Source: Diplonema japonicum (taxonomy: Eukaryota > Euglenozoa > Diplonemea > Diplonemida > Diplonemidae). From it: a stretch of DNA of 64,000 nucleotides. This document shows, piece after piece, positions 9,601 through 18,357 of the stretch. A program made the translations under genes and the position numbers. The stretch is from contig OZ025729.1 in assembly GCA_964019335.1 (NCBI GenBank), positions 62,001 to 126,000 of the forward strand. The letters run 5' to 3'. How positions within the stretch are numbered: the stretch's first letter is position 1; each line of letters starts with the position of its first letter. The notes below the pieces were generated by a model, which saw only the letters and a program-made list of their open reading frames with translations, was not told where the DNA came from and did not search any database.

Positions 9601-10554
9601 CTCATATACCCCTCTGATGCTGGGGAGGTGATTTTGGGGGTCGTCTCCCTGATCCTGTGCGTGGGGGTCCCGCTCCTGGTCTTCCGGGTGGTGTCGCGGG
9701 ATGTGGGGAAGAAGGCAGTGTACAGCATCGACACGGTGAAGAAGGGGAGGCTGTACGTGGCGCTGTGCGGGCCTGGGGAGTGGGTGTCTGTGGGGTCGGA
9801 CGTGCACTGGGTGAACAGGTTCGCGTCTGTGATGAGGTCGTACACGCAGCGGGCGGCCTGGTTCACTGTGATCGAGTTCGCAGGGTCGTTCAGCTTGGCG
9901 GCCTTGGGGACCCTGAACACGGAGTCGTGGGTTGGGTGCGGACACGTGAAGGTTGCGATGTGCATGGTGTTTGCCACGATGGCGGGGCTGGAGGGGGCCC
10001 TGTGGCCGCATGCTCGGGCGAAGGACAACATCGCAGACTTCGTTCTTCTCGGGATGCAGGGGGCCGCCTTGCTCCTCATGGCGGGTGGCTTCTACAAGGA
10101 GAAGGACATCGGGGACGACCAGCTCCACGACATTGCAGGGCTGCTCTTCCTCGTCTCGGGGATCCTCCTCCTTGTGAAGGCTGTCACCGACCTCCTCACA
10201 GAGGCTTTTGTCGTCCTCACGGGGCGCCGCAGGAGGCTTCAGGCGGATGCATGGGCAAGCGAGCAGGACAAGCTGTCGTGGGGCACCTCGTCGTTGCTCC
10301 ATGTGCAGGACCCTGAGCTTGAGATGTCGATGCTCCCTGAGAAAGGGGATACCATGTCCATGACCCACCCTGCGACGGCTTCAGATGTGACTGCTTCTGT
10401 GACTGCACCAACAAGGACAACAGCAACGTCATTCTCCTTTCACACCAACGGGTCCATGAGGTCCACTGGGTCTGCTAGCTTACCGAACATGCGGAGGTAT
10501 CAGTCATCAGCCAGGAGAGAGCTGTTACTTGCGAAAGCTAACGTTGAAATATAG
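6682..10554 (+). CDS. PAT-1: Cys-rich head, PAT-stalk polytopic surface protein
   Basis: The 1290-residue protein is predicted to be secreted and membrane-anchored. A signal peptide ends near residue 23 ([11 protein letters not shown]). The head (about 30-195) has three related units: C40-C74, C86-C130 and a Cys-poor third unit (C152, C160). Units share a C..GKM..G...C..L.C(I/L)(D/E)...C pattern. Residues about 198-838 are a stalk of TPAPA pentapeptides, the largest in the family, likely heavily O-glycosylated. A polytopic domain follows, with about seven hydrophobic helices near 903-930, 950-976, 982-1004, 1060-1078, 1089-1110, 1117-1138 and 1151-1180. A Ser/Thr-rich cytosolic tail ends in an RRYQSSARRELL motif shared by the family. 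No enzyme motif is visible; receptor, adhesin or channel roles are all open. I chose ATG 6682; 6706 is a shorter option that still keeps the signal peptide. Confidence 0.88.
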   Translation: MTRDGSFVMKTTVLLSSVHLVASLPTTYQEAPTEADHTNCFDNQGWCKCTAGKMMTGLFKSSCNDLWCLEKYHCARPAGSTGVGSCVSVSVDAPLNSGNNKAACPAGKMLNGIYRAVCNALSCIDQFECCEFTHPDGVYSYGADQTTNWVTCMDPWHTWCDVPTNTYMSGFHRASSSNDLRAIDYGEYRQLTFTPNPTLAPATPAPATPAPATPAPATPAPATPAPATPAPATPAPVTPAPATPAPATPAPATPAPATPAPATPAPATPAPVTPAPATTSPATLAPDTPAPATPAPATPVPATPAPATPAPATPAPATPAPATPAPATTAPATSAPATPAPATPAPATPAPATPAPATPAPATAAPATPAPATPAPVTPAPATPAPATPAPATPAPATPAPATPAPVTPAPATPAPATPAPATPAPATPAPATPAPATPAPATPAPATPAPATAAPATPAPATTAPATSAPATPSPATSAPATPAPATPAPATASPATQAPDTQAPSTPAPDTQPPSTSVPSTSAPATAAPATPSPDTLVPGDTGAPATPAPDTATPTTAPDTQAPLTVAPSTPAPDTQAPSTPAPATVAPDTPAPATSAPATTAPATTTPATLTPGTTAAPPTGSPPTAVPTTAPDTAAPATPAPATLAPDTLSPVTPSPLTTAPSTLSPATTPPLTQAPLTPSPLTLAPTTTSPATQAPSTSSPPTLTPSTFTFAPPPTGVPPTFAPPPTFAPALPATSPPTFAPPLTLAPPTTPAPDTLAPAPPTLSPPTSVPTTTTAPSTPAPDTQAPGTLAPTGTATFSPATNLPGPPAGTSEPETAVRETAAPTTAPRTPAPEFDKKETISTIGGVTAGAASLGAAGSAAAATRLVLIADACPKNGVKRKFPFPLHPTGISVQGSEAAGAVIGNFSIVIGFTLLMAVALLIFQKAGKLCLPALFEGLDTQGWLRFPSVSLFIFQWLYQGTTLGSMILLIYPSDAGEVILGVVSLILCVGVPLLVFRVVSRDVGKKAVYSIDTVKKGRLYVALCGPGEWVSVGSDVHWVNRFASVMRSYTQRAAWFTVIEFAGSFSLAALGTLNTESWVGCGHVKVAMCMVFATMAGLEGALWPHARAKDNIADFVLLGMQGAALLLMAGGFYKEKDIGDDQLHDIAGLLFLVSGILLLVKAVTDLLTEAFVVLTGRRRRLQADAWASEQDKLSWGTSSLLHVQDPELEMSMLPEKGDTMSMTHPATASDVTASVTAPTRTTATSFSFHTNGSMRSTGSASLPNMRRYQSSARRELLLAKANVEI
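7261..9195 (+). repeat. PAT-1 stalk-coding repeat (15-bp period)
   Basis: A 15-bp minisatellite encodes Thr-Pro-Ala-Pro-Ala. Up to about 8150 the units are nearly uniform and differ mainly at silent sites. After that the units are degenerate (TPSP, DTQAP, TFAPP) and are shared almost unchanged with PAT-2, -3 and -4. The codons keep every third position free, as expected if selection maintains the protein repeat. Confidence 0.9.
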
Positions 10555-10792
10555 TGAATGGTTCGTTACTGATGACTTTTGAAGGACCTTTGTGCATACT
10601 AAAAACAAAACAAAAAAGTTTTTTTAAAGGAAGGAAGGGGGGGGGGGGGGATGAAGAAAAAAAAAGAAGAAAAAAAAACGCACACCAATTTTCTTTAAGG
10701 GGCGTTTCTTTGTTCGGGTGTAATATTTTCTTTGCCCTTTTGTTCAAAGTAAGATATACACGATTTCTATATTAAAAAAAAGGGTGTGTGTG

Positions 10793-10827
<35 letters not shown>

Positions 10828-11016
10828 TTTTTTTTAATTTTTCAATTTTTTTTATTCACTCTTTCTCCTCTTTCGATTCTCTGTCTTTCGCCTTTTTTTT
10901 TTGTTTCTTCTCTCAAAGCTGCGCATGTCTTTGAACCCCCCTATCTATCTGCCTACCTTAACTGTTTCAGGCTCCCCACACTCCCTCCCTCTTCTTTGTT
11001 TTAGCAATACTATATA
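10555..11016. other. PAT-1 3' flank
   Basis: No gene. Contains G and T runs (10637-10650, 10790-10850) and T/C-rich sequence up to the boundary of the TIR element at 11017. Confidence 0.5.
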
Positions 11017-11373
11017 CGCTCCATATTCGCTAAGTGACCCACCCTATGTCCCAAAGGGGTTATAGGGGGCTATAGGGGAAAAAATGTCAAAAATGCCCAA
11101 AGGTTCATTGAATTTCTTTTTTTCAAAAAATCCATATGTCGAACATGAAAGAACGGTGAGTTCCAAGGAAGTTCCAAAAAGAATTTTCCAAAAAAAAAAT
11201 ATTATTGGGGGCCAACCAAAATGACCTTGGAAGTCGCCATTTTGAATTTTGGCCATTTTTGCCAAACTTTTGCAACTGGGCACTTTTCCCTTTGAAAAAC
11301 ATGGTTAACAGGGTTCGATCCCAGAAGCCAGCATCTTCCTGACCAGTAGTTCAGCCGAAAATATTTTCGAAGG

Positions 11374-11447
11374 CGTAGTAGTCTAGTTGGGGGGGCTTTG
11401 CCCTGTACCTAGGCGAAGCGGGTTCAATTCAAGCCCCACTCCAGCGG
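11374..11447 (+). other. tRNA-like sequence (SINE head or tRNA relic)
   Basis: Box A-like TAGTCTAGTTGG and box B-like GGTTCAATTC are about 50 bp apart, the spacing of an internal Pol III promoter. A clean cloverleaf is not evident, so a functional tRNA is unlikely. Confidence 0.35.
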
Positions 11448-11651
11448 ATTTTTTTAGGCTCACCACAGGGGAGAAACGGCAGCCTGAACCGGTGTTTCCG
11501 CGAAAGCTTTTCGTAAGCTTGTGGGAGTCTAGTTGAAGAAAAGTGCAGTTTTGAGGGAAGGACAGCTCTTAACATTGTAAGATTGTTAGTTGTTAGTCAG
11601 TAAGCATAACAGTCCTGTCCTCTGCACTTCGGCCGTAATCACCAAATACAA

Positions 11652-12109
11652 ATGGGTGGAGATGACGAGAAGGTCAAAGAGGGTTCCGTAGGGGAGTTTA
11701 TAGTTGAAGAGACAGATGCGCGTCTACGCCGTCCACCACAGGGCAACGTACAGTCCAGATGGCATAGTCATTTGAAAGTGACGTTGCCTTTGGGGCAGAA
11801 GTTATTTCTGCTTTGGAAGGTACTTATGTGGGAATTACACCGATCACCGGTCACGTTTGCGTTGGAAGATCCTTGACCTGCGTGCCCTGGTTTGATGACG
11901 GAGACTATGAAACAAGCAGTGACGACGACCGGAGAATACTTCCTACTCCTGAGAGCACACGGGCAACTCGAAGGGAAAGACCAAGCAAGCCCTTCCAGCC
12001 AGCAGAGAGCCTCAGACAACGAGGACTCCAGATGGACAGGATCGCGATAGCGGAGTACAGCCACAAGGAGCTCCACTACCGGGTCCACACAAAAGAGGGC
12101 GAGAAGTGA
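11652..12109 (+). other. Unrecognised ORF fragments inside the TIR element
   Basis: Two overlapping frames (11652-11876 and 11813-12109) may be parts of one former gene. The second reads GTYVGITPITGHVCVG and then an acidic stretch (DDGDYETSSDDD) and a basic tail. Stops upstream in that frame suggest a broken or spliced gene. I do not recognise the family. Downstream, CAG/CAA-rich sequence (about 12255-12320) would encode Gln/Thr/Ala repeats. Confidence 0.3.
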
Positions 12110-12793
12110 GATCTCAGAGCAGACGGAGTGGAAGTGCCATAAGCAGGCAAAAACAAAGGATGGCACCCCAGCCTCATCTTGTACAAGAAGCACAAGACCG
12201 AGGAAGCAGAGGAGGGCCACCCGAGGCACAACAGAGGACATGGACAACCTCCCCAACGCAGCAGCAACAACAGTAACAACAGCAACAGCATCAGCAGTAG
12301 CAGCAAAGACAGTAGCGACAACAGAATGTAAAGAAGAAGACATCAGTATCTCCTCCCCCTTCCTCCTCCTTCTCCCCTTCCTGCTGTTCTACTTCGGGTG
12401 GATCAAGCGTCTGAAGAAACAACAGATTTTTCTGGTGACCCCTACTCTTCAGTGTACTAACGGAAGGAAACGCTCATGCGCACCACCTGAGTGGTAGCTC
12501 AGGAAGCTGAAGTAGTACGACGGACCGAGGAAGACGACAGTCACCACAATAACTCGTACTAGACTTCGAAAACTGGGAAAGGGGTAGATAAGTAGAGATA
12601 AGTAGACAAGGACGTTCCAGAACAGGAACCTCCTTTAGCTCATCTCTTATTCTGTGTTTATTTCATCACAGTGTTGATGGGCTGAGGCACGTCGTGAGTG
12701 TGTATCGCAAGGATATCTGGTGTGAAAAGAAGGGAACCTACTCCACCCACTAAGCCGGATGCGTGAGTAAAGATGGGGGTCAGAGTTTTGAAT

Positions 12794-12873
12794 TCCTGTG
12801 GTAGAGTGGTTACCGTGCTCACCTGTCAGGCCCCCTTGTTCTAAGAGTCGCGGGTTCGAATCCCGACGCAGTG
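12794..12873 (+). other. tRNA-like sequence, tRNA-Asp-like
   Basis: GGTAGAGTGGTTA (D-arm/box A), a CCTGTCAGG segment resembling an Asp GTC anticodon region and CGGGTTCGAATCCCG (T-arm/box B) occur in tRNA order. The acceptor stem does not pair convincingly, so I read it as a tRNA-derived repeat or pseudogene. Confidence 0.45.
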
Positions 12874-13121
12874 GTTTTTTCATCAGGGTTTGAACCCCAC
12901 TTGTGCCGTGTTTTTTCCACCAGAGCTGCTTCATTTTGTATAGTACAAAGTAAGGCAAATCACCAAAAAAAATTTTATTACAAAAAAAAAAAAAAATCCA
13001 TATGTTGAACATTGGGCCCCGGACGCAAATAAATCCGTTCTAACCCTAGAAAAAGCAATTAGAAATTTTTTTAGCTCTTCAAAATGCGGGTTCTGGTGGG
13101 TCACTTAGCGAATATGGAGCG

Positions 13122-13584
13122 ATAATATAATATTATAGACGAAAAAAAAAAAAAAAAAAACTAGTTGATTGCAGCGCGAAGTGGTATCTAATAGGTAAAA
13201 TACCGCTCGTGCTCACGAACTAGTGAAGTACTACATAACTACATTGGTTCCCCTCCCCCCAAATACATGGGAACATATGGAAAAAAAAAAAAAAAAAAAA
13301 AAAAAAATGAGGAAAAAAAAGTGAAGGGTCTGGTTGAGCAATTCACCCCCTCCCCCTCTTTTTTTTCCCCCCACTTCTAATTTGTTATTCTATGGGGGGG
13401 GGAAGAGAATGGGATAGCTAACCCCCCCCCCCCCCCCCATGAGCACTTCTCCGCTCGTAGTGAATTATTCATTTCTTGTTGAGTGGAACCAAACTAAGAG
13501 AAAAAAAAAGAAGAAAAAAAATATCGGGGGGAAATAAATGAACTGGTAGCATTGTACAAGCGTGTGACCTCAGCGTGAAAAAAA

Positions 13585-13625
<41 letters not shown>

Positions 13626-14013
13626 AAAAGGAAATAACGCCAAAATTTGAGCCAGAATCCAGCAAGAGCTGTTGGGTTGAAGAGAAGAAAAAAAAGGGGG
13701 GGGGGGACAGGGGTCCGAAGGCCAAGATCTCTTTTTTTTTTTTGTACAACTTTGTGTCCTTACCAACTCGGTTGAGGGTTTTATACCTAAGGTACCGAGG
13801 AGGGTGAACGAGGGACCGAAGGCCACACCACAGCAGAAAGGTTCAATCAAGAGATAGATTGAGACTCTTCAGGCGTTCTGCCACATACCGCAGGTACCCT
13901 TAAATGTCTCTCTCTTTTTTTTTTTTTTTTTTTTTGTGTGTTGCACAGTTCTTGTAAAAACAAGGATAGAGTGGGTCCCCCTCAATTTTTTACTTCATTC
14001 AGCGCCACAGACA

Positions 14014-14055
<42 letters not shown>

Positions 14056-14583
14056 GGTGCTTGCAACATCATTTCAGGTACCTCCACTTCGAACCGAGCT
14101 GGCCATCCCCCCAAAAAAAAAATGAAAAACTGAAAGGTAAGTTTTTAGTGTAGAGATTGAAGTGAACATTGAGAGGAGTTTTTAATAATAATAAAAAAAA
14201 GAACATGACTTATAGTTTTAAAAAAAAAAGTATAGCTTAGTTAGTTCCCCCCTCCCCCCATCCACCGTCTTTTTTTGTTCCCCTTTGCCCTTAAGTGGGA
14301 AGGAAAAAAGGAAAGAAAAAAAAAAAAAAAAGAGTTAGCTAACGTTTTTTTTTTTTAAAGTTTTTTTATTCCCCTTTTTTTTTCTTTTTCCTCCCTCCCC
14401 CCCCATGCACCATATTCGAACAGCTACCAAGAAGTATCGCCAGTTTGCAGACTCTAGATAGGCACGACGCCCTTTTGTTCCAGCCTGTCTGAAAAAAAAA
14501 AAAAAGAAAATAACTGGAAATGCGTCTACAGCCACATGCTAGAGTAAAACTGAATGAACTTTTGGTCCCTCTTGAAGATAGAG

Positions 14584-14614
<31 letters not shown>

Positions 14615-15276
14615 TCCCATATTTTTTTTTCCCAGGGAGAGTGAGATCTCACACAACAAACCAACGTGTGAAAGAAATCTTGTAATTGTGTAAACGCGAA
14701 GAAGAATGAGAAGGGAAAAAAAAAAGAGAAAAAAAAAGAAGGGAGAAACCACCAAAGTATATTCACCAACCGTTGAAGGTCTCCAACAACATTTTTGAAA
14801 AGAAAAAAAAGGAGAAAAAAAAAAAAAGAAAGAAAAAGTGTAAAACTTCTCCTGTCACACAGAAGGATGACACTTAGGAAGATGAAAAAAAAAAAAAAGA
14901 GAAAAATAGCTATTTATTGCCAACACATCATGGGTCATTATCTAACTCGAGTTAATAAGGGCCGGAGTGGCCTCAGAAGGTTAAAAATAGTCAAAAGACC
15001 CCCTCCCCAAAAAGTTTTTTTCAAGGGGTTGGGTACATTCCTTTTTCCCCCACGACGAGGCCCATTTTTTTCCACTCTGAAACGCCATTATTTAACTCCA
15101 AATCTCATAATTTAGCTAGTTAAAATTATGGGCGAGCATTGTTAAATTAAAGAAGGGCCCCTAGTGAGTGAAGGGAAAATGACGAAAGAAAAGAAAAGGA
15201 AAAAAAGGGCTGAATTCATCGGGTGGGGGAAACCTTTAAAAAAGAAGGGGAATAAATCGCCGGCCCCCACTTATTG

Positions 15277-15311
<35 letters not shown>

Positions 15312-15604
15312 GCCAGACTGGCTAGGGTTCGAGTTAGCCATTTTTCGATATAGTTTTTGTATTCTGTGGCCGATCAGATTTGAAGAAAAGTAGCATCCCC
15401 CCTCCCCTTTTCTTTTCTTTTTTCTTTTTCTCCCTTTTTTTTTTCTTTTATAATTTTTTTTCTTCTCTGTTTTACAAAGGTTATAGAAGGTGCGCAGCTC
15501 TTCTTTTGCACAGAAGTACTGGAAACAAATGCTAGTATACTTTTCTGTCTGAAGTGGCAACAATCCCAAGCACCCCAATTTCAAAAAGAAAAAAATAAAA
15601 TTAA
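13122..15604. other. Gene-free region with dispersed repeats
   Basis: No gene seen. It holds many homopolymers (for example T at 13589-13624, A at 14018-14053, C at 14584-14608). A dispersed repeat at 13163-13221 is listed separately. The segment 15001-15185 is a repeat of 29723-29850 (same strand; a GGTTGGGTACATT core, then CCCCACGAC). A weaker copy of the 4463-4503 repeat lies at about 13870-13910. Confidence 0.5.
13163..13221. repeat. Dispersed repeat family R1, copy 1
   Basis: A segment of about 60 bp, from ACTAGTTGATTGCAGCGCGA to CGCTCGTGCTCACGAACTAG, recurs in the same orientation at 35633-35692 and inverted at 61568-61622. A partial copy lies near 61116. Every copy sits beside long A or T runs. 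Confidence 0.6.
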
Positions 15605-15780
15605 CCCATAACACTCCGGGGGGGGGGGGGGGGGTCCCCTTTTTTCCTCCTTTTCATAATTAGAGGGGGAAAATGGCAGCATTTAACCTGGAGGTGCATG
15701 ATGCAGCGCAGCATGAAATGCAGTTGAAAGATCAAAGATAAAGATCCAGGGGTCGGGGGGGGACGAAAAAGTACTTTGAG

Positions 15781-15816
<36 letters not shown>

Positions 15817-15858
15817 GATTTTTCAAAACAAATATTTGCGCCTTGGAGTGTTACGGGT
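15605..15858. mobile_element. piggyBac-type MITE flanked by TTAA
   Basis: The unit starts CCCATAACACTCC directly after TTAA (15601-15604) and ends in the inverted form GGAGTGTTACGGG before TTAA (15859-15862). TTAA target sites and CCC-starting termini are the hallmark of the piggyBac superfamily. It carries no ORF. Its right half is an inverted copy of the start of the adjoining element, except that a short A/T run has grown to about 35 A at 15781-15815. Confidence 0.7.
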
Positions 15859-16010
15859 TTAACCCATAACACTCCAAGGCGCAACTATTTGTCGTTTTGA
15901 AAAATCGTTTTTTTCTCTAAGTACTTTTTCGTCCCCACGACCCCTGGATCTCCAAGAACGACTATAGTGAGGAGTTATTTTCAACTGCATTTCATGCTGC
16001 GCTGCATCGC
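15700..16010. repeat. Large palindrome (about 150-bp arms)
   Basis: The right half of the MITE and the left end of the piggyBac element form an inverted repeat centred near 15860. Matching blocks are GATGCAGCGCAGCATGAAAT (15700s) against its reverse complement near 15990-16010, GACGAAAAAGTACT against AGTACTTTTTCGTC, and CGATTTTTCAAAAC against GTTTTGAAAAATCG. The arms are likely to form a cruciform or hairpin. Confidence 0.75.
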
Positions 16011-17350
16011 TTTACCTTGTAATCCACCCACCAAGTGGGTCCCAAATCCGAGTAGATAGGCTTAAAAACGCAAAATAACGGGTGTGCAGACTGTGTCCAA
16101 AAAACGCAAAGGTAAAGCCAAAACAGCTATGGACGAGGTCCAACCTTCATGGGTAAGGGAGTTGGTACCCATAGAGACCATAAAATAGGCCGGTGGGGGG
16201 AAAAAAAGCTGTCCCGTGGTACGCAGAAACCTGACGACGCAAAATGGTTATTCCTTCGGTTTTTTTGATAAGAAGTTCACAGACGTCATCCAAGAAGAGA
16301 CAAACAAGCATAAGGACGCTGGGATTGATAAGATTTCGACCCAGGACTCCATCGCTTTTTCAGATTGAGCATTGCGATGGGTTTACGGCGTGCCCAGAAT
16401 CAGCAGTCGTATTGGTCCACAGGACCCATGAAAATCCCCCTTTTCAATAACACGATGTCCAGGAGACGCTACCAGGAAATCAAAAGTAGCCTCCACTTCA
16501 CTCACACATAAGAGTCAAACGGTGATGTGTTGTGGAAGATACGAGGTTTCTGGGCAGAATTGGTGGCAAGTGGGCAAAAACGGCAGTGCCAGGAAAATAT
16601 TTAAGCATTGATGAGACACTCGTACCGTCACAGGGCAATTGGGGGGCTTCAGGTCTACTGTCCTCTCAAGCGTAAAAGATATGGCATAAAAATCTACTGC
16701 CTAAGCGAGCACGGGTTATCTTTCGCGTTTTCACATTCCACGCCACAAAATCGAGGGGCACGCACTTGAAGATTTCAGTGTTGTGGAAAAGGTGGTGCTG
16801 GGGTTAACGGAGCCTTTCCGGGGGGAATGACAACACAGTAGTTTGCAATAACTACTTTTCAACTGTGGGGCTGGCCGAAGCCCTGTGAAAAAACTGTGAG
16901 GCTTGCATTTCGTTGGGGTGTTGCGGACTCTTCTGGTGGGCCCTAGAAGTGACAATAGTTAACTGCCATGCACTTCAAATAAAATATTGTTCAGGATGCC
17001 AAAGAGATACAAAACCCTGGCTGCTTTTAAAGAGCGCTTTCGAGAGAGCCTAATTGATGGGTCCAGCGTTGCAAAAATACCACTCCCGGCACCCAACTAG
17101 TGGTGCACACCCCCGACACCCCAGATTACACCAAACGTGACCACCAGCCACTCAAAGGGGGCACCTCTGTCCAAATAAGTGCTTTTTTCGTACCACTATT
17201 CCATCACCCCAAAAAGGCCTCTTGACGATTTCGAGGCCGATGTTCCACCCGCAAATAGGCACTTCTCTCGGTCTGACATCTGAGGGGTCCTGATGCTGCC
17301 TTTTTTGCCCCAAGATGCTCAATCTACACCCCCCTATGCACAACCCATTT
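15863..17350 (+). mobile_element. Decayed piggyBac-family transposon
   Basis: It begins CCCATAACACTCC after the TTAA at 15859-15862 and continues into a broken piggyBac transposase. The right terminus is not identified. A GGGGGTTAA near 17475-17483 is a possible but weak candidate, so the right bound given is approximate. Confidence 0.6.
16235..16960 (+). pseudogene. piggyBac transposase relic (N-terminal and central part)
   Basis: Read across frames, the sequence follows the piggyBac transposase order: FFDKKFTDVIQEETNKH, then GLRRAQNQQSYWSTGP, TMSRRRYQEIKSSLHF, the catalytic-region LSIDETLVPSQG, RYGIKIYCLSEHG and finally VVCNNYFSTVGLAEAL, the site of a conserved Asp that here reads Asn. Several stops and frameshifts separate these blocks, so no active enzyme is made. 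The C-terminal third is not recognisable here. Confidence 0.75.
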
Positions 17351-17492
17351 TGACATGGTCGTTTTTGAGCACCCTACGGCCATTCAACTCTTCATCCCCT
17401 TTGTATTTTTATTAATTTTTGAAGTTCTTTTTTTAATTTTCCTGGTCCAAAAAAAACCCCGTTTTACCTGCAAACGGGGGTTAAATGCTGCC

Positions 17493-17540
<48 letters not shown>

Positions 17541-18357
17541 CACCTAAAACCTAACAGTACATATTGCCAATCATTGTCAGTACTAGTTAGTTTTTTTTTC
17601 TTCACGACCCCTCCCCCCCCCTTAGATTTAACGATCTTTACAGCTTTTAAAATAAAGAAAAGCAGCACAAAAAAGAGGGGGGGGGAGGAAAAAGAAAGAA
17701 AGAAAATTATATCCCGTTCCTTTCCCGTGATGTCTAAAAAAAACAAAGGAACGAAAATCTGCGTTTAAACAAAAAAAAAAAAGAAAAGAAGGAGAAAATC
17801 CGCTCGAAGTAGTTGTGTAAAGCTGCATTTCTTTTTTTTTTCCTTCCCTCTTATTCTATCCCCACATCTATTCCCTCTCATTATCCTCCCCTCCCCACCA
17901 TGTTCCCCCCCCCCCTTTTTTTTCTCTCTTCTTTTCTTGACAATTGGATAAAAGAAAGGGGAGAACGACTGTGTTACGGAAACGCCAAAAAAGTATTCTG
18001 AAAAAAAAAAAAAAAGACCTTTTTGGCTTTCAATGTTTTCTTTTTCTTTTTTTTTTCTCTCCTTCCCTCTGTCTTTCTACCCCATCCCCTTCTTACTCCT
18101 TTTCTTTTTACACCTTGTTTCCCTCCCCCTATTTTTTATATTGTATTAACAAGTAGTGACATGCAGGATTTACTCCAGGATTGATATTCCCCAGTCCCTG
18201 TCTCTGTCTCTGATCTGTGTCTGGATCAAGGGTCTCGACGTCCTCTAGTCAGACATCCTGTGACGTTCGGTGTCCTTCGTTGTCTGCCTCCATTCTATTT
18301 CCTCGATTTCTTTAATTATACTAGACAACAACACTGGTGGGGGGAGGGAGATGCGAA
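17351..18357. other. Spacer upstream of PAT-2
   Basis: No gene. A run of about 43 A lies at 17495-17537, and pyrimidine tracts lie at 17820-17940 and 18040-18130. The 18160-18300 stretch is non-repetitive and may be untranslated leader. TATACTAG ending at 18325 is a plausible trans-splice acceptor about 33 bp before the PAT-2 ATG. Confidence 0.5.

Larger units (their letters stand above)
11017..13121. mobile_element. 2.1 kb DNA element with 27-bp terminal inverted repeats
   Basis: The first 27 bases (starting CGCTCCATATTCGCTAAGTG) are repeated exactly in reverse complement at 13095-13121. Inside are two tRNA-like sequences (11374-11447, 12794-12873) and ORF fragments of unknown function. No transposase is recognisable, so this looks like a non-autonomous cut-and-paste element or a composite. 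Flanks are AT-rich (TATATA / ATAATATA) and I cannot fix a target-site duplication. Confidence 0.7.

Noticed and set aside
9028-10368. Minus-strand ORF of 446 codons over the PAT-1 membrane domain (repeated in PAT-2, -3, -4, -6 and -7)
   Set aside because: It lies opposite a coding frame of GC-rich codons, which often leaves the antisense open. Its product is His/Pro/Arg-rich without domains.
12794-12873. Functional tRNA-Asp gene
   Set aside because: Boxes A and B look good but the acceptor stem and part of the anticodon stem do not pair, so I list it only as tRNA-like.
17475-17483. GGGGGTTAA as the right end of the piggyBac element
   Set aside because: It has TTAA but the adjoining bases do not match the left terminus GGAGTGTTATGGG; kept only as a weak candidate.
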